Assembly: GCF_014518425.1 (NCBI RefSeq)
Contig: NZ_JACVCU010000006.1
Span: forward strand, 1 to 64,000
Direction: 5' to 3'
DNA length: 64,000 nt
Source of the DNA: Terrabacter sp. MAHUQ-38
GTDB lineage: Bacteria; Actinomycetota; Actinomycetes; Actinomycetales; Dermatophilaceae
The stretch's first letter is position 1, and each line of letters opens with the position of its first letter. Below the pieces are notes generated by a model. That model saw only the letters and a program-made list of their open reading frames with translations, did no database searches and was not told the origin of the DNA. Made by a program: the position numbers and the translations under genes. Below are positions 36,539 through 46,649 of this stretch, piece after piece.

Positions 36539-37015
36539 TCAGTCGGTGAGGGCCGTGACCGAGCCGCCTGCGGCCTCGATCTTCTCCTTGGCGGAGGCCG
36601 AGAACTTGTGCGCCTCGACCTCGACCTTGACGGAGATCTCGCCCGTGCCGAGCACCTTCACCGGGAAGCCGTCGCGGACGGCGCCCTTGGCGACGAGGTC
36701 CTCGACGGACACCTGACCGCCCTCCGGGAAGAGGAGCTGCAGGCGGTCCAGGTTGACGACCTGGTACTCGGTGCGGAACGGGTTCTTGAAGCCGCGGAGC
36801 TTCGGAAGGCGCATGTGCATCGGCATCGAGCCGCCCTCGAAACGCTCCGGGACCTGGTAACGGGCCTTCGTACCCTTCGTGCCACGACCGGCGGTCTTGC
36901 CCTTGGAGCCCTCACCACGACCGACACGGGTCTTGGCGGTCTTGGCTCCGGGGGCCGGACGCAGGTGGTGGACCTTGAGGGCGGACTCGCCCGACTTCTT
37001 GGCGTTGTCGGCCAT
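36539..37015 (-). CDS. rplO: Ribosomal protein uL15
   Basis: Large-subunit assembly protein of 158 residues. The first 55 are the Gly/Arg/Lys-rich tail that threads into rRNA ([33 protein letters not shown]). They are followed by the globular domain [25 protein letters not shown] at 37015, almost directly after rpmD (2-nt gap to its TGA). Confidence 0.98.
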   Translation of the reverse strand: MADNAKKSGESALKVHHLRPAPGAKTAKTRVGRGEGSKGKTAGRGTKGTKARYQVPERFEGGSMPMHMRLPKLRGFKNPFRTEYQVVNLDRLQLLFPEGGQVSVEDLVAKGAVRDGFPVKVLGTGEISVKVEVEAHKFSASAKEKIEAAGGSVTALTD

Positions 37016-37017
37016 GG

Positions 37018-37200
37018 TCAGTCAACCTCCTCGACGGTCACGAGGTGCGTGACCGTCTTGACCATCCCGCGGATCTCGGGACGGTCCTCCTTGACGACGA
37101 CGTCGCCAATGCGCTTCAGACCGAGGCTGCGCAGCGTGTCACGCTGGTTCTGCTTGCCGCCGATCTCGGAACGGGTCTGGGTCACCTTGAGACGAGCCAT
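37018..37200 (-). CDS. rpmD: Ribosomal protein uL30
   Basis: A 60-residue protein: [19 protein letters not shown], then [38 protein letters not shown] at 37200 overlaps the rpsE stop (TGATG). GTG at 37203 is one codon upstream, but the coupled ATG is preferred. Usual length and place between rpsE and rplO. Confidence 0.97.
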   Translation of the reverse strand: MARLKVTQTRSEIGGKQNQRDTLRSLGLKRIGDVVVKEDRPEIRGMVKTVTHLVTVEEVD

Positions 37201-37856
37201 CACGCACCAGCCTTCTGGGCCTGGGCCTCGGCGATGCCCGCGGCGCGAGCCCGGAGCATGGCCGCCGGGGCGACCTCCTCGAGGGTCTTGCCACGACGGG
37301 CAGCGACCGACTCGGGGCGCTCGAGGTCACGCAGGGCCTGGGCCGTCGCGTGCACGATGTTGATGGCGTTGTCGGAGCCCAGCGACTTGCTGAGGACGTC
37401 GTGGATGCCGGCGCACTCGAGCACCGCACGCACCGGGCCACCGGCGATGACACCGGTACCGGGGGCGGCCGGGCGGAGCATGACGACACCGGCCGCGGCC
37501 TCACCCTGGACGGGGTGCGGGATGGTGCCCTGGATGCGCGGGACCTTGAAGAAGTTCTTCTTGGCCTCCTCGACACCCTTGGCGATGGCCGCGGGAACTT
37601 CCTTGGCCTTGCCGTAGCCGACGCCCACCGTGCCGTCACCGTCACCGACGACGACGAGAGCGGTGAAGCTGAAGCGACGACCGCCCTTGACGACCTTGGC
37701 GACGCGGTTGATCGTCACGACGCGCTCGACGTACTGGTTCTTGTCGTCACGGCTGTCGCGGTTGTCGCGGCCGCCGCGGTTGTCGCGGCGGTCTCCGCGC
37801 TCGGTGCGCTCGCCGCCACCGGCGGGGCCGGTGCCTCGACGCTGCTGTCCGGGCAT
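37200..37856 (-). CDS. rpsE: Ribosomal protein uS5
   Basis: Fidelity and helicase-associated protein of the small subunit, 218 residues. The S5 double-stranded RNA-binding motif [33 protein letters not shown] is at about 42-75, followed by the [26 protein letters not shown] loop. The first 40 residues form an Arg/Gly/Asp-rich low-complexity extension. Its stop overlaps rpmD. Confidence 0.98.
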   Translation of the reverse strand: MPGQQRRGTGPAGGGERTERGDRRDNRGGRDNRDSRDDKNQYVERVVTINRVAKVVKGGRRFSFTALVVVGDGDGTVGVGYGKAKEVPAAIAKGVEEAKKNFFKVPRIQGTIPHPVQGEAAAGVVMLRPAAPGTGVIAGGPVRAVLECAGIHDVLSKSLGSDNAINIVHATAQALRDLERPESVAARRGKTLEEVAPAAMLRARAAGIAEAQAQKAGA

Positions 37857-37896
37857 CAGATGTTCCTCATCTCAACAATTGCGTTCACGAAGTTGC

Positions 37897-38271
37897 TCAC
37901 AGGGACAGCCCACCTTCACGGGCGCCCTCGGCGATCGCCGCGACCCGGCCGTGGTACTTGTTGCCACCACGGTCGAACACGACTGCCTCGATGCCGGCGT
38001 CCTTGGCACGGGCGGCCACGAGCTCGCCGACCTTCTTGGCCTTGGCCGTCTTGTCGCCCTCGAACGCGCGCAGGTCGGCCTCCATCGTCGAGGCCGAGGC
38101 CACGGTCTTGCCGACCGTGTCGTCGACGACCTGGACGAAGAGGTGACGGCTCGAGCGCGACACGACGAGGCGGGGACGGGCCGCGGTGCCGGCGATCTTC
38201 TTGCGACCGCGCACCTGGCGACGGATGCGGGCGGCAGCCTTGGACCTGCCGCGCTTGATGATCATTGCCAT
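37897..38271 (-). CDS. rplR: Ribosomal protein uL18
   Basis: 5S rRNA-binding protein of 124 residues. Basic start [40 protein letters not shown], then [20 protein letters not shown] and the C-terminal [27 protein letters not shown] at 38271, 3 nt after rplF. Works with uL5 on 5S rRNA. Confidence 0.98.
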   Translation of the reverse strand: MAMIIKRGRSKAAARIRRQVRGRKKIAGTAARPRLVVSRSSRHLFVQVVDDTVGKTVASASTMEADLRAFEGDKTAKAKKVGELVAARAKDAGIEAVVFDRGGNKYHGRVAAIAEGAREGGLSL

Positions 38272-38274
38272 GGC

Positions 38275-38811
38275 TTACTTACCGGCCTTTCCAACCTTGC
38301 GACGGATCTGCTCGCCCGCGTAGCGAACACCCTTGCCCTTGTACGGGTCGGGCTTGCGCAGCTTGCGGATGTTGGCCGCGACCTCACCGACGAGCTGCTT
38401 GTCGATGCCCAGCACCGAGAAGCGGGTCGGGTTCTCGACGGCGAAGCTGACGCCGGCGGGAGCCTCGATGGTGATCGGGTGCGAGTATCCGAGCGAGAAC
38501 TCGAGGTTCGAGCCCTTCGCGGCGACACGGTAACCCGTGCCGTGGATCTCCATCTTCTTCTCGTAGCCCTCGGTGACACCGAGGACCATGTTGTTGATGA
38601 GCGAGCGGGTCAGGCCGTGGCGCGAGCGCGAGTCACGCTCGTCGTCGGGGCGCTTGACCTCGAGGTTGCCCTCGGCCAGCTCGACCGTGATCGGCTGCAC
38701 GACGGTCAGGGAGAGCTCACCCTTGGGACCCTTGACGATGACGTCCTGGCCCTCGACCTTGATGTCCACGCCCGAGGGGATGGAGACAGGGAGTCGTCCG
38801 ATTCGCGACAT
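38275..38811 (-). CDS. rplF: Ribosomal protein uL6
   Basis: Large-subunit protein near the factor-binding site, 178 residues with the duplicated L6 fold. [17 protein letters not shown] at the start and the signature [25 protein letters not shown] at the end. ATG at 38811, 12 nt after rpsH. Usual length. Confidence 0.98.
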   Translation of the reverse strand: MSRIGRLPVSIPSGVDIKVEGQDVIVKGPKGELSLTVVQPITVELAEGNLEVKRPDDERDSRSRHGLTRSLINNMVLGVTEGYEKKMEIHGTGYRVAAKGSNLEFSLGYSHPITIEAPAGVSFAVENPTRFSVLGIDKQLVGEVAANIRKLRKPDPYKGKGVRYAGEQIRRKVGKAGK

Positions 38812-38823
38812 GTCAGTGTCTCC

Positions 38824-39222
38824 TTACCAGACGTAGGCGAGGACTTCCCCACCCACGCCCTTCTCGTGTGCCTGCTTGTCGGTCAGGAGACCGGTCGAGG
38901 TCGACAGGATCGCGACACCGAGGCCACCGAGAACCTTGGGCAGGTTCGTCGACTTGGCGTAGACGCGCAGACCGGGCTTGCTCACGCGACGCACGCCGGC
39001 GATGGAGCGCTCGCGGTTCGGGCCGTACTTGAGGTCGATGGTCAGCGTCTGGCCGACCTCCGCCTCCTCGATCTTCCACGAGGCGATGTAGCCCTCGGCC
39101 TGGAGGATCTCGGCGATGTTCTTCTTCAGCTTCGAGTACGGCATGGAGACGACGTCGTGGTGCGCCGAGTTGGCGTTCCGGACGCGGGTCAGCATGTCCG
39201 CAATCGGGTCAGTCATGGTCAT
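38824..39222 (-). CDS. rpsH: Ribosomal protein uS8
   Basis: Central-domain 16S rRNA-binding protein of 132 residues. [29 protein letters not shown] at the start and [26 protein letters not shown] at the end. In E. coli uS8 represses the spc operon; no site is recognised here. A 133-nt gap with a CGACGGC-TGG-GCCGTCG hairpin separates it from rpsZ. Confidence 0.98.
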   Translation of the reverse strand: MTMTDPIADMLTRVRNANSAHHDVVSMPYSKLKKNIAEILQAEGYIASWKIEEAEVGQTLTIDLKYGPNRERSIAGVRRVSKPGLRVYAKSTNLPKVLGGLGVAILSTSTGLLTDKQAHEKGVGGEVLAYVW

Positions 39223-39355
39223 GTGGGCTCTCCGCCCTTCCTCACCGGGGTTTCGACCGGGGCGCTCTGCCCTGCGACGGCTGGGCCGTCGTGTGGCCGA
39301 CCTACGGTGTCAGAGGTGTGTTGGTCTTGGGGTTGCTCTGGGCTCGGGAGCCGAA

Positions 39356-39541
39356 TTACCAGGAGCTCTTGGTCACGCCCGGCAGCTCGCCCGCGTGAGC
39401 CATCTCGCGAAGGCAGATGCGGCAGAGGCCGAACTTGCGGTACACCGAGTGCGGGCGACCGCACTTCTGGCAACGGGTGTACGCGCGGACCTTGAACTTC
39501 GGCTTCCGGTTCGCCTTGTTAACGAGCGCGGTCTTGGCCAT
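39356..39541 (-). CDS. rpsZ: Ribosomal protein uS14, zinc type (type Z)
   Basis: A 61-residue short uS14: [18 protein letters not shown], then CQKCGRPH and CRICL, giving two CxxC zinc pairs. This is the zinc form (also named rpsN type Z) used when zinc is available; the longer zinc-free form is not in the window. ATG at 39541, 1 nt after the rplE stop region. Confidence 0.97.
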   Translation of the reverse strand: MAKTALVNKANRKPKFKVRAYTRCQKCGRPHSVYRKFGLCRICLREMAHAGELPGVTKSSW

Positions 39542-39542
39542 G

Positions 39543-40103
39543 TCAGTTCTCCTTGAAGGGGAAGCCGAGCTGCTTGAGCAGCGCGCGACCCTCGTCATCG
39601 TTGGTCGCCGTGGTGACCACGGTGATGTCCATGCCTCGCACGCGGTCGATCCGGTCCTGGTCGATCTCGTGGAACATCGACTGCTCGGTCAGGCCGAACG
39701 TGTAGTTGCCGTTGCCGTCGAACTGCTTCGGCGAGAGGCCACGGAAGTCGCGGATGCGCGGGAGGGCGATCGTCACGAGACGGTCGAGGAACTCCCACAT
39801 GCGGTCACCGCGAAGCGTCGTGTGCGCACCGATCGGCATGCCCTCACGCAGCTTGAACTGGGCGATGGACTTGCGAGCCTTGGTCACGACCGGCTTCTGG
39901 CCGGTGATGGCCGTGAGGTCGCGCACGGCGCCCTCGATGAGCTTGCTGTCCTTGGCCGCGTCGCCGACACCCATGTTGACGACGACCTTGACGACGCCGG
40001 GCACCTGCATGACGTTCGCGTAGCCGAACTGCTCGAGCAGCGAGCCCTTGATCTCGTCCTGGTAGCGCTGCTTCAGGCGGGGCTTGGTGATGGTGTCAGT
40101 CAT
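39543..40103 (-). CDS. rplE: Ribosomal protein uL5
   Basis: 5S rRNA and P-site tRNA-contacting protein of 186 residues. Marks: [47 protein letters not shown], and [19 protein letters not shown] at the end. ATG at 40103, 1 nt after rplX. Full length. Confidence 0.98.
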   Translation of the reverse strand: MTDTITKPRLKQRYQDEIKGSLLEQFGYANVMQVPGVVKVVVNMGVGDAAKDSKLIEGAVRDLTAITGQKPVVTKARKSIAQFKLREGMPIGAHTTLRGDRMWEFLDRLVTIALPRIRDFRGLSPKQFDGNGNYTFGLTEQSMFHEIDQDRIDRVRGMDITVVTTATNDDEGRALLKQLGFPFKEN

Positions 40104-40104
40104 C

Positions 40105-40476
40105 TCAGAGGTCCTTGTCCGACTTGACCGCGACGCGGACGCGGGCCGCCTTCTGGCGGCCGCCTCGCTCGACGGTCTCGACACGCGTCCTGACGCGGGT
40201 CGGCTTCTTCGACTCGGGGTCGACGATCGCGACGTTGCTGATGTGGATCGCGGCCTCGGTGTGGGTCAGGCCACCGGTCCGGGTGCCACGCGCGGTCGCG
40301 CCGGCCTTGACGTGCTTGGTGACGCGGTTGATGCCCTCGACCAGCACGCGCTGGGTCTCCGGGTAGACCGCGATGACCTTGCCCTGCTTGCCCCGGTCGC
40401 CGCCGTTCTTCTGGCTGCGGCCGGAGATGACCTGGACGAGGTCACCCTTCTTGATCTTCATCTTTGCCTTCGCCAT
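40105..40476 (-). CDS. rplX: Ribosomal protein uL24
   Basis: Assembly initiator protein with a KOW motif ([29 protein letters not shown]) at about residues 7-36. 123 residues. ATG at 40476 is 2 nt after the rplN stop; GTG at 40482 is nearer to the GGAGG site and is an alternative. Basic C-terminus [16 protein letters not shown]-like. Confidence 0.97.
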   Translation of the reverse strand: MAKAKMKIKKGDLVQVISGRSQKNGGDRGKQGKVIAVYPETQRVLVEGINRVTKHVKAGATARGTRTGGLTHTEAAIHISNVAIVDPESKKPTRVRTRVETVERGGRQKAARVRVAVKSDKDL

Positions 40477-40478
40477 GT

Positions 40479-40847
40479 TCACAGCACCTCCGGCGCGAGA
40501 GAGATGATCTTCATGAACTTCTTCTCGCGCAGCTCACGACCCACCGGGCCGAAGATGCGGGTACCACGCGGGTCGCCGTCGGCCTTGAGGATCACCGCAG
40601 CGTTCTCGTCGAACTTGATGTAGGAACCGTCGGCGCGGCGACGCTCCTTGACGGTGCGGACGATGACGGCCTTGACGACGTCACCCTTCTTCACGTTGCC
40701 GCCAGGGATCGCGTCCTTGACGGTGGCGACGATGGTGTCGCCGATGCCGGCGTAGCGACGGCCCGAGCCACCGAGAACACGGATGCAAAGGAGTTCCTTG
40801 GCACCGGTGTTGTCGGCGACGCGCAGCCGCGACTCCTGCTGAATCAC
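40479..40847 (-). CDS. rplN: Ribosomal protein uL14
   Basis: Highly conserved 122-residue intersubunit-bridge protein: [27 protein letters not shown], then [35 protein letters not shown] and the end [15 protein letters not shown] at 40847. A 74-nt gap separates it from rpsQ upstream. Confidence 0.98.
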   Translation of the reverse strand: MIQQESRLRVADNTGAKELLCIRVLGGSGRRYAGIGDTIVATVKDAIPGGNVKKGDVVKAVIVRTVKERRRADGSYIKFDENAAVILKADGDPRGTRIFGPVGRELREKKFMKIISLAPEVL

Positions 40848-40921
40848 TGTCTAACTCCTGTCGTCGTGCTGGTTCTCACCGGTTGCCCGGATGAGCCTTG
40901 CCGAACGGAAATGGGGGTGGC

Positions 40922-41212
40922 TTACTTGGCCTTCTCGAGGATCTCGACGACACGCCAGTGCTTCGTCGCGGAGAGCGGACGCGTCTCCATGATGAGCACG
41001 CGGTCGCCGACGCCGGCAGCGTTCTGCTCGTCGTGCGCCTTGACCTTGCTGGTGCGGCGGATGACCTTGCTGTAGAGGGCGTGCTTGACACGGTCCTCGA
41101 CCTCGACGACGACGGTCTTGTCCATCTTGTCGCTCACCACGTAGCCCTGGCGGGTCTTGCGGTAGTTGCGCTCGTTCGCCTGGTCGCTCACGACCTTCTC
41201 CTGCTCGCTCAT
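40922..41212 (-). CDS. rpsQ: Ribosomal protein uS17
   Basis: OB-fold 16S rRNA-binding protein of 96 residues with [45 protein letters not shown] and [28 protein letters not shown] at 41212 overlaps the rpmC stop (ATGA). Confidence 0.98.
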   Translation of the reverse strand: MSEQEKVVSDQANERNYRKTRQGYVVSDKMDKTVVVEVEDRVKHALYSKVIRRTSKVKAHDEQNAAGVGDRVLIMETRPLSATKHWRVVEILEKAK

Positions 41213-41577
41213 GCGTCAGCCTCCTGCGCCTTGTCAGCCTTCTTGGCCTTCTTCTCGGCCTTGTCAGCCTTCTCGGGCTTGTCGGCCTTCTTGTCGGCCT
41301 TGGCAGCCTTCTTCTCGACCTGCTCGGCCTTCTCCGGCGCCTTGGGGGCGGCGGGGGCCGAGCCGATGCCGAGCTCGCGCTCACGCATCTCGGTGTAGAT
41401 CCGCGCGATGTCCTTCTTGACGGCGCGCAGACGACCGTGGTTGTCCAGCTGGCCGGTGGCCGACTGGAAACGCAGGTTGAACAGCTCTTCCTTGGCCTTC
41501 TTCAGCTCGTCCGCGAGCTTTGCGTCGTCAAGACCACGCAGCTGCTCGGGAGCCAGGTCCTTGGTTCCGACTGCCAT
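41209..41577 (-). CDS. rpmC: Ribosomal protein uL29 with Lys/Ala-rich tail
   Basis: The first 75 residues are the normal uL29 hairpin ([48 protein letters not shown]). About 45 further residues are a low-complexity Lys/Ala/Glu/Asp tail with repeated KADK units. Total 122 residues, nearly twice the E. coli length. Related charged KADK tails end uL4 here, so tails of this kind recur in this genome. Overlaps rplP (TGATG) and rpsQ (ATGA). Confidence 0.97.
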   Translation of the reverse strand: MAVGTKDLAPEQLRGLDDAKLADELKKAKEELFNLRFQSATGQLDNHGRLRAVKKDIARIYTEMRERELGIGSAPAAPKAPEKAEQVEKKAAKADKKADKPEKADKAEKKAKKADKAQEADA

Positions 41578-41996
41578 CAGATGTCACCACCCTCACGCTG
41601 AACGAAGCGGCACTTCATGGGGAGCTTGTGCATCGCGAGACGCATGGCCTCACGCGCCACCGGCTCGGTCACGCCCGAGATCTCGAACATGACGCGGCCC
41701 GGCTTGACGTTGGCGATCCACCACTCCGGCGAGCCCTTACCGGAACCCATGCGGGTCTCGGCGGGCTTCTTGGTGAGCGGACGGTCCGGGTAGATGTTGA
41801 TCCACACCTTTCCGCCACGCTTCATGTAGCGGGTCATCGCGATACGAGCGGACTCGATCTGGCGGTTGGTCACGTAGGCCGGCTCGAGGGCCTGGATGCC
41901 GTAGTCACCGAAAGCGATCGTCGTGCCACCCTTGGCCGCGCCGTGGCGGTTCGGGTGGTGCTGCTTGCGGTGCTTGACTCGACGGGGAATCAACAT
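41577..41996 (-). CDS. rplP: Ribosomal protein uL16
   Basis: Large-subunit protein near the A site, 139 residues. [33 protein letters not shown] at the start, [25 protein letters not shown] near the end. ATG at 41996, 2 nt after rpsC; stop overlaps rpmC start. Confidence 0.98.
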   Translation of the reverse strand: MLIPRRVKHRKQHHPNRHGAAKGGTTIAFGDYGIQALEPAYVTNRQIESARIAMTRYMKRGGKVWINIYPDRPLTKKPAETRMGSGKGSPEWWIANVKPGRVMFEISGVTEPVAREAMRLAMHKLPMKCRFVQREGGDI

Positions 41997-41998
41997 GG

Positions 41999-42823
41999 TC
42001 AGGCCTGCTCATTCTCGGTGCTTGCCGCGGCGGGGGCCTCGGCAGCAGCGGTCTCGTTCACTGCCGGGGCAGCGGCGGTCTCGTTGCGGTCACCACGACG
42101 GGCGCGGTTCGGACGGTCACCGCCGTCACGACGCGGACCACGCGACGGGCGCGGAGCGGCGGCCTGCTGCGCGGCGAGCTCCTTGGCCGTCATGTCGCCC
42201 TTGTAGATCCACACCTTGACGCCGATGCGGCCGAACGTGGTGCGGGCCTCGTAGAAGCCGTAGTCGATCTGCGCACGCAGCGTGTGCAGCGGGACGCGAC
42301 CCTCGCGGTAGAACTCGGTGCGGCTCATCTCGGCGCCGTTGAGGCGGCCGGAGACCTGCACGCGGATGCCCTTCGCACCGGCGCGCTGGGCGGACTGCAT
42401 GCCCTTGCGCATGGCGCGACGGAACGACACGCGGGCCGAGAGCTGCTCGGCGATGCCCTGGGCGACCAGCTGGGAGTCGACCTCGGGGTTCTTGACCTCG
42501 AGGATGTTCAGCTGGACCTGCTTGCCCGTGAGCTTCTCGAGCTCGCCGCGGATGCGGTCGGCCTCGGCGCCGCGGCGGCCGATGACGATGCCCGGGCGGG
42601 CCGTGTGGATGTCGACCCGGACGCGGTCACGGGTGCGCTCGATCTCGACCTTGGCGATGCCGGCGCGCTCCATGCCCTTCTCCATCAGGCGACGGATCGA
42701 GACATCTTCCTTGACGTAGTCGCGGTAACGCTGACCCGACTTGGTCGAGTCGGCGAACCAGCGGCTCTTGTGGTCGGTGGTGATGCCCAGACGGAAGCCA
42801 TGGGGGTTGACCTTCTGACCCAT
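41999..42823 (-). CDS. rpsC: Ribosomal protein uS3
   Basis: Head and mRNA-entry protein of 274 residues. N-terminus [26 protein letters not shown] domain with the [18 protein letters not shown] loop lies at about 72-92, and the C-terminal part has [15 protein letters not shown] and [12 protein letters not shown]. Residues from about 218 on form an Arg-rich then Ala/Glu-rich extension. The ATG at 42823 overlaps the rplV stop. Confidence 0.98.
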   Translation of the reverse strand: MGQKVNPHGFRLGITTDHKSRWFADSTKSGQRYRDYVKEDVSIRRLMEKGMERAGIAKVEIERTRDRVRVDIHTARPGIVIGRRGAEADRIRGELEKLTGKQVQLNILEVKNPEVDSQLVAQGIAEQLSARVSFRRAMRKGMQSAQRAGAKGIRVQVSGRLNGAEMSRTEFYREGRVPLHTLRAQIDYGFYEARTTFGRIGVKVWIYKGDMTAKELAAQQAAAPRPSRGPRRDGGDRPNRARRGDRNETAAAPAVNETAAAEAPAAASTENEQA

Positions 42824-43206
42824 CAGCGGGCTCCCTTCACGCGGTTGGTGTTTGCAGCCTGGGGCTGCGTGACGACCACGGTGATGTGGCTCGTGCGCTT
42901 GTTGATGCGACCGGCGCGGCCCTGGGCACGCGGACGGAACCGCTTCATCGTCGGGCCCTCGTCCACGAACGCGGCCGAGATGACGAGGTTGCGCTCGTCG
43001 AACGCGACCGACTCACGGTCGGCCTTGACCCGGGCGTTGGCGATGGCGCTCTCGAGCACCTTCTTCACCGGCTCGGAGGCCGACTGCGGCGCGAACGTGA
43101 GCACCGTGACGGCGTCGGTGGCAGCCTTGCCGCGGATGAGGTCCACGACACGGCGAGCCTTCTGCGGGCTGACTCGGACGTGCCGAGCCGAAGCCTTGGC
43201 TTCCAT
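42823..43206 (-). CDS. rplV: Ribosomal protein uL22
   Basis: Exit-tunnel protein with the core [22 protein letters not shown] and the tunnel loop [37 protein letters not shown] at 43206 is preferred because AAGGAAG lies 5 nt upstream and it gives the usual start [12 protein letters not shown] (127 residues). An ATG at 43233, overlapping the rpsS stop as TGATG, is in frame and would add nine residues. Confidence 0.95.
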   Translation of the reverse strand: MEAKASARHVRVSPQKARRVVDLIRGKAATDAVTVLTFAPQSASEPVKKVLESAIANARVKADRESVAFDERNLVISAAFVDEGPTMKRFRPRAQGRAGRINKRTSHITVVVTQPQAANTNRVKGAR

Positions 43207-43232
43207 GACTTCTTCCTTGGATTCGATGGCCA

Positions 43233-43514
43233 TCAGCGACGACGACCCTTCTTGTCGTCCTTCACGTGACCCTTGAACGTGCGGGTCGGCGCGAACTCGC
43301 CGAGCTTGTGGCCGACCATCGACTCGGTGACGAACACCGGGACGTGCTTGCGGCCGTCGTGGACGGCGAAGGTGTGACCGAGCATGTCCGGGCTGATGAC
43401 CGAACGACGCGACCAGGTCTTGATGACAGTCTTCGTGCCCGCTTCGTTCTGGGCGTCCACCTTCTTCTGGAGGTGGTCGTCGATGAAGGGGCCCTTCTTG
43501 AGGCTACGAGGCAT
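43233..43514 (-). CDS. rpsS: Ribosomal protein uS19
   Basis: Head protein of 93 residues: [60 protein letters not shown], and a basic end. ATG at 43514, 15 nt after rplB. Standard length. Confidence 0.98.
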   Translation of the reverse strand: MPRSLKKGPFIDDHLQKKVDAQNEAGTKTVIKTWSRRSVISPDMLGHTFAVHDGRKHVPVFVTESMVGHKLGEFAPTRTFKGHVKDDKKGRRR

Positions 43515-43529
43515 TTCAAAGGCTCCTTA

Positions 43530-44366
43530 TCAGCGCTTCTTGCCAGTACGGCGGCGACGCACGATGAGCTTGTCGCTTTCCTTGTGTCCCTTGCGGGTAC
43601 GGCCCTCGGCCTGACCCCAGGGGCTGACGGGGTGACGTCCACCGGACGTCTTGCCCTCACCACCACCGTGCGGGTGGTCGACCGGGTTCATGGCGACACC
43701 ACGGACGGTGGGGCGCTTGCCCTTCCACCGCATGCGGCCGGCCTTGCCCCAGTTGATGTTGCTCTGCTCGGCGTTGCCCACCTCGCCGACGGTCGCGCGG
43801 CAGCGGACGTCGACGTTGCGGATCTCGCCGGACGGCATACGCAGCTGGGCGTAGGGGCCGTCCTTGGCGACGAGCTGGACGCGCGCACCGGCGGAGCGGG
43901 CGATCTTGGCGCCGCCGCCCGGCTTGAGCTCGATGGCGTGCACGACGGTACCGACGGGGATGTTGCGCAGCGGCAGGCTGTTGCCCGGCTTGATGTCGGC
44001 CGCGGGGCCGTTCTCGATCGGGTCGCCCTGCTTGAGGCGGTTGGGCGCCAGGATGTAGCGCTTCTCGCCGTCGGCGTACTGGACGAGCGCGATGCGCGCC
44101 GTGCGGTTGGGGTCGTACTCGATGTGAGCGACCTTGGCCGGCACGCCGTCCTTGTCGTGGCGACGGAAGTCGATGACGCGGTAGGCGCGCTTGTGACCGC
44201 CACCGATGTGACGAGTCGTGATGCGGCCGGCGTTGTTGCGACCACCCGTTTTGGGAAGGGGCCGGACGAGCGACTTCTCCGGGGTTGAACGCGTGATCTC
44301 GACGAAGTCGGCGACCGACGAGCCACGACGGCCCGGTGTGGTCGGCTTGTACTTACGGATACCCAT
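43530..44366 (-). CDS. rplB: Ribosomal protein uL2
   Basis: Peptidyl-transferase-centre protein of 278 residues. [21 protein letters not shown] at the start, the L2 signature [28 protein letters not shown], and the essential His region [31 protein letters not shown] near the end. ATG at 44366, 29 nt after rplW. Confidence 0.98.
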   Translation of the reverse strand: MGIRKYKPTTPGRRGSSVADFVEITRSTPEKSLVRPLPKTGGRNNAGRITTRHIGGGHKRAYRVIDFRRHDKDGVPAKVAHIEYDPNRTARIALVQYADGEKRYILAPNRLKQGDPIENGPAADIKPGNSLPLRNIPVGTVVHAIELKPGGGAKIARSAGARVQLVAKDGPYAQLRMPSGEIRNVDVRCRATVGEVGNAEQSNINWGKAGRMRWKGKRPTVRGVAMNPVDHPHGGGEGKTSGGRHPVSPWGQAEGRTRKGHKESDKLIVRRRRTGKKR

Positions 44367-44395
44367 GTTGGTTCAGTCCTTGTTCTTCGTCGATC

Positions 44396-44695
44396 TCAGG
44401 CGCCCGCACCGAAGATGTCGATCGAGCCCTCGCGGAGGGAGACGATCGCACGCTTGGTGTCCTTGCGCTTGCCGATGCCGAAACGGGTGCGACGGCTCTT
44501 GCCCTGACGGTTCAGGGTGTGCACCTTGTCGACCTTGACGTTGAAGATCTGCTCGATGGCGATCTTGATCTCCGTCTTGTTCGCGCGCGGGTCGACGATG
44601 AAGGTGTACTTGCCCTCGTCGAGCAGCCCGTACGACTTCTCGGAGACGACCGGCGCGATCAGGATGTCGCGGGGGTCCTTGGTGTGGATGCTCAC
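44396..44695 (-). CDS. rplW: Ribosomal protein uL23
   Basis: Exit-tunnel rim protein that docks trigger factor and SRP. 99 residues with [39 protein letters not shown] and [31 protein letters not shown] start at 44695 overlaps the rplD stop (GTGA). Confidence 0.98.
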   Translation of the reverse strand: MSIHTKDPRDILIAPVVSEKSYGLLDEGKYTFIVDPRANKTEIKIAIEQIFNVKVDKVHTLNRQGKSRRTRFGIGKRKDTKRAIVSLREGSIDIFGAGA

Positions 44696-45339
44696 TTGGA
44701 GGCCTCCTTGTCGGCCTTGTCAGCGCTCTTGTCAGCCTTGACCGGACCGGCGACGAAGGCGTCGAGGGCGGCCTGGGTGAAGACGATGTCGTCGGCGCAC
44801 AGCACGTCGTACGTGTTGAGCTGGTCGGCGACCAGCACGTGCACGTTCTGCAGGTTGCGGACCGACTTGAACGCCACCTCGTCGCCGCGCTCGAGCACGA
44901 CGAGCAGGTTGGGGCGCTCGGTCAGACCGGCGAGCACCGCGGCGGCGTCCTTCGCCGAGGGCACGTCGCCCGAGACGATGGAGTCGACGACGTGGATGCG
45001 GTCGAAGCGAGCCCGGTCGGACAGGGCGCCACGCAGGGCGGCGGCCTTCATCTTCTTGGGCGTGCGCTGCGAGTAGTCACGCGGCTGCGGGCCGTGGACG
45101 ACGCCACCGCCGGCGAACTGCGGGGCGCGGGTCGAGCCCTGACGGGCGCGGCCGGTGCCCTTCTGGCGGTAGGGCTTGCGCCCACCGCCGCGGACCTCGC
45201 CGCGGGTCTTCGTCGAGTGCGTGCCCTGACGAGCGGCCGCGAGCTGCGCCACCACGACCTGGTGGATCAGCGGGACGTTGGTCTGGACGTCGAAGATGTC
45301 AGCGGGAAGCTTGGGGGTCTTCGTGGCCATGTGGATCAT
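44692..45339 (-). CDS. rplD: Ribosomal protein uL4
   Basis: Exit-tunnel protein of 215 residues. Tunnel loop [43 protein letters not shown] at about 43-86. The C-terminus carries a short Lys/Asp/Ala tail of the [11 protein letters not shown] type. ATG at 45339 overlaps the rplC stop (ATGA); ATG at 45330 (MATKTPKLP) is also possible. In gamma-proteobacteria uL4 autoregulates the S10 operon; in Actinobacteria this is not established. Confidence 0.97.
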   Translation of the reverse strand: MIHMATKTPKLPADIFDVQTNVPLIHQVVVAQLAAARQGTHSTKTRGEVRGGGRKPYRQKGTGRARQGSTRAPQFAGGGVVHGPQPRDYSQRTPKKMKAAALRGALSDRARFDRIHVVDSIVSGDVPSAKDAAAVLAGLTERPNLLVVLERGDEVAFKSVRNLQNVHVLVADQLNTYDVLCADDIVFTQAALDAFVAGPVKADKSADKADKEASK

Positions 45340-45989
45340 GCACCCTTCGCAGCCGTGCGGATCAGGACGATGCCACCGCGGGGGCCGGGAACGGCACCCT
45401 TGATGAGCAGCAGGCCCTTCTCGGCGTCAACGGCGTGGATCTGGAGGTTCTGGGTCGTCTGGCGAACGCCACCCATGCGACCGGCCATGCGCATGCCCTT
45501 GAAGACACGGCCCGGGGTCGAGCAGCCGCCGATGGAGCCCGGCTTGCGGTGGTTGCGGTGCGCGCCGTGCGAGGAGGAGACGCCGTGGAAGCCGTGACGC
45601 TTCATGACACCGGCGAAGCCCTTGCCCTTGGTCGTGCCCGTGGCGTCGACGCGCTGGCCGGCCTCGAAGGACTCGGCCGTGATCTCCTGGCCGAGCTCGT
45701 AGTCGGCGGCGTCGGCGGTGCGCAGCTCGACGAGGTGACGGCGCGGGGTGACGCCGGCCTTCTCGAAGTGGCCCGACATCGGCTTGTTCACCTTGCGCGG
45801 GTCGATCGCGCCGAAGGCGATCTGGACCGCGGAGTAGCCGTCGGTCTCGTCGGCGCGCACCTGCGTGACCACGCAGGGGCCGGCCTTGACGACGGTCACG
45901 GGGACGAGCCGGTTGTCGGCGTCCCACACCTGGGTCATGCCGAGCTTCTCGCCGAGCACGCCCTTGACGTTCTTCTGAGCAACAGTCAT
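45336..45989 (-). CDS. rplC: Ribosomal protein uL3
   Basis: Peptidyl-transferase region protein of 217 residues. [27 protein letters not shown] near the start, [53 protein letters not shown] in the middle, with the central loop that reaches the catalytic centre. ATG at 45989, 13 nt after rpsJ. Confidence 0.98.
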   Translation of the reverse strand: MTVAQKNVKGVLGEKLGMTQVWDADNRLVPVTVVKAGPCVVTQVRADETDGYSAVQIAFGAIDPRKVNKPMSGHFEKAGVTPRRHLVELRTADAADYELGQEITAESFEAGQRVDATGTTKGKGFAGVMKRHGFHGVSSSHGAHRNHRKPGSIGGCSTPGRVFKGMRMAGRMGGVRQTTQNLQIHAVDAEKGLLLIKGAVPGPRGGIVLIRTAAKGA

Positions 45990-46002
45990 GTCAACTACCG
46001 CC

Positions 46003-46311
46003 TCAGAGCTTGATCTCGATGTTGACGTCCGCCGGCAGGTCGAGACGCATCAGCGAGTCGACGGCCTTGGGCGTCGGGTCGATGATGTCGATGAGGCGCT
46101 TGTGCGTGCGCATCTCGAAGTGCTCGCGGCTGTCCTTGTACTTGTGCGGCGACCGGATGACGACGAAGACGTTCTTCTCCGTCGGCAGCGGAACCGGGCC
46201 CACCACGGTCGCGCCGGCGCGCGTCACTGTGTCAACGATCTTCCGGGCCGAGTTGTCGATGACCTCGTGGTCGTACGACTTCAGCCGGATGCGGATCTTC
46301 TGTCCCGCCAT
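46003..46311 (-). CDS. rpsJ: Ribosomal protein uS10
   Basis: Head protein and NusE transcription antitermination partner of NusB. 102 residues: [34 protein letters not shown], then [36 protein letters not shown] at 46311. First gene of the S10-spc operon, after a leader of roughly 250 nt that contains an element identical to one before rpsL. Confidence 0.98.
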   Translation of the reverse strand: MAGQKIRIRLKSYDHEVIDNSARKIVDTVTRAGATVVGPVPLPTEKNVFVVIRSPHKYKDSREHFEMRTHKRLIDIIDPTPKAVDSLMRLDLPADVNIEIKL

Positions 46312-46649
46312 CTGAAGTAACGTCTCTCTCTCGCTTATGACTGCCGGTTCCCTTGGCATCCGACCCCCGAGGTCGGGCGTGTCGCGCCCGCTTCGCGGTG
46401 AAAGCCGCACACTTCAGTGCGACTCTCGTCGTGGATTGCCCGGCCGAACCGGGTGGCTTGCGCTTCCCTCGGGCCTCCGAGAGGAGTCCGAGCGAGTCCC
46501 CGTCAGGAGGCTCTCAAGGGGTGGCGACACCGACATGGGTCAGCGACGCGCGTCAAGCAACCTGGTAAGTGTGCCAGAGCGTACGGCGCACTATCAAATC
46601 GAGGCCGCGCGTCGTCGCAGGCCGTGGCCCCTGGCGCGGCGCGCGAGGC
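46312..46649 (-). promoter_or_regulatory. Promoter and leader of the S10-spc operon
   Basis: A 338-bp gap. On the minus strand TTGATA (46597-46592), an 18-nt spacer and CACACT (46573-46568) make a plausible promoter, giving a start near 46560 and a leader of about 250 nt. At 46361-46384 lies a 24-bp sequence identical to 54827-54850 in the rpsL leader; in the RNA it can form a CGACC/GGTCG hairpin ending 50 nt before rpsJ. No small open frame with a ribosome binding site was recognised. Confidence 0.55.

Noticed and set aside
34470-36716. A 748-codon open frame on the plus strand
   Set aside because: Antisense to adk, secY and the rplO end. The product is Asp/Arg/Glu-rich with no recognisable fold.
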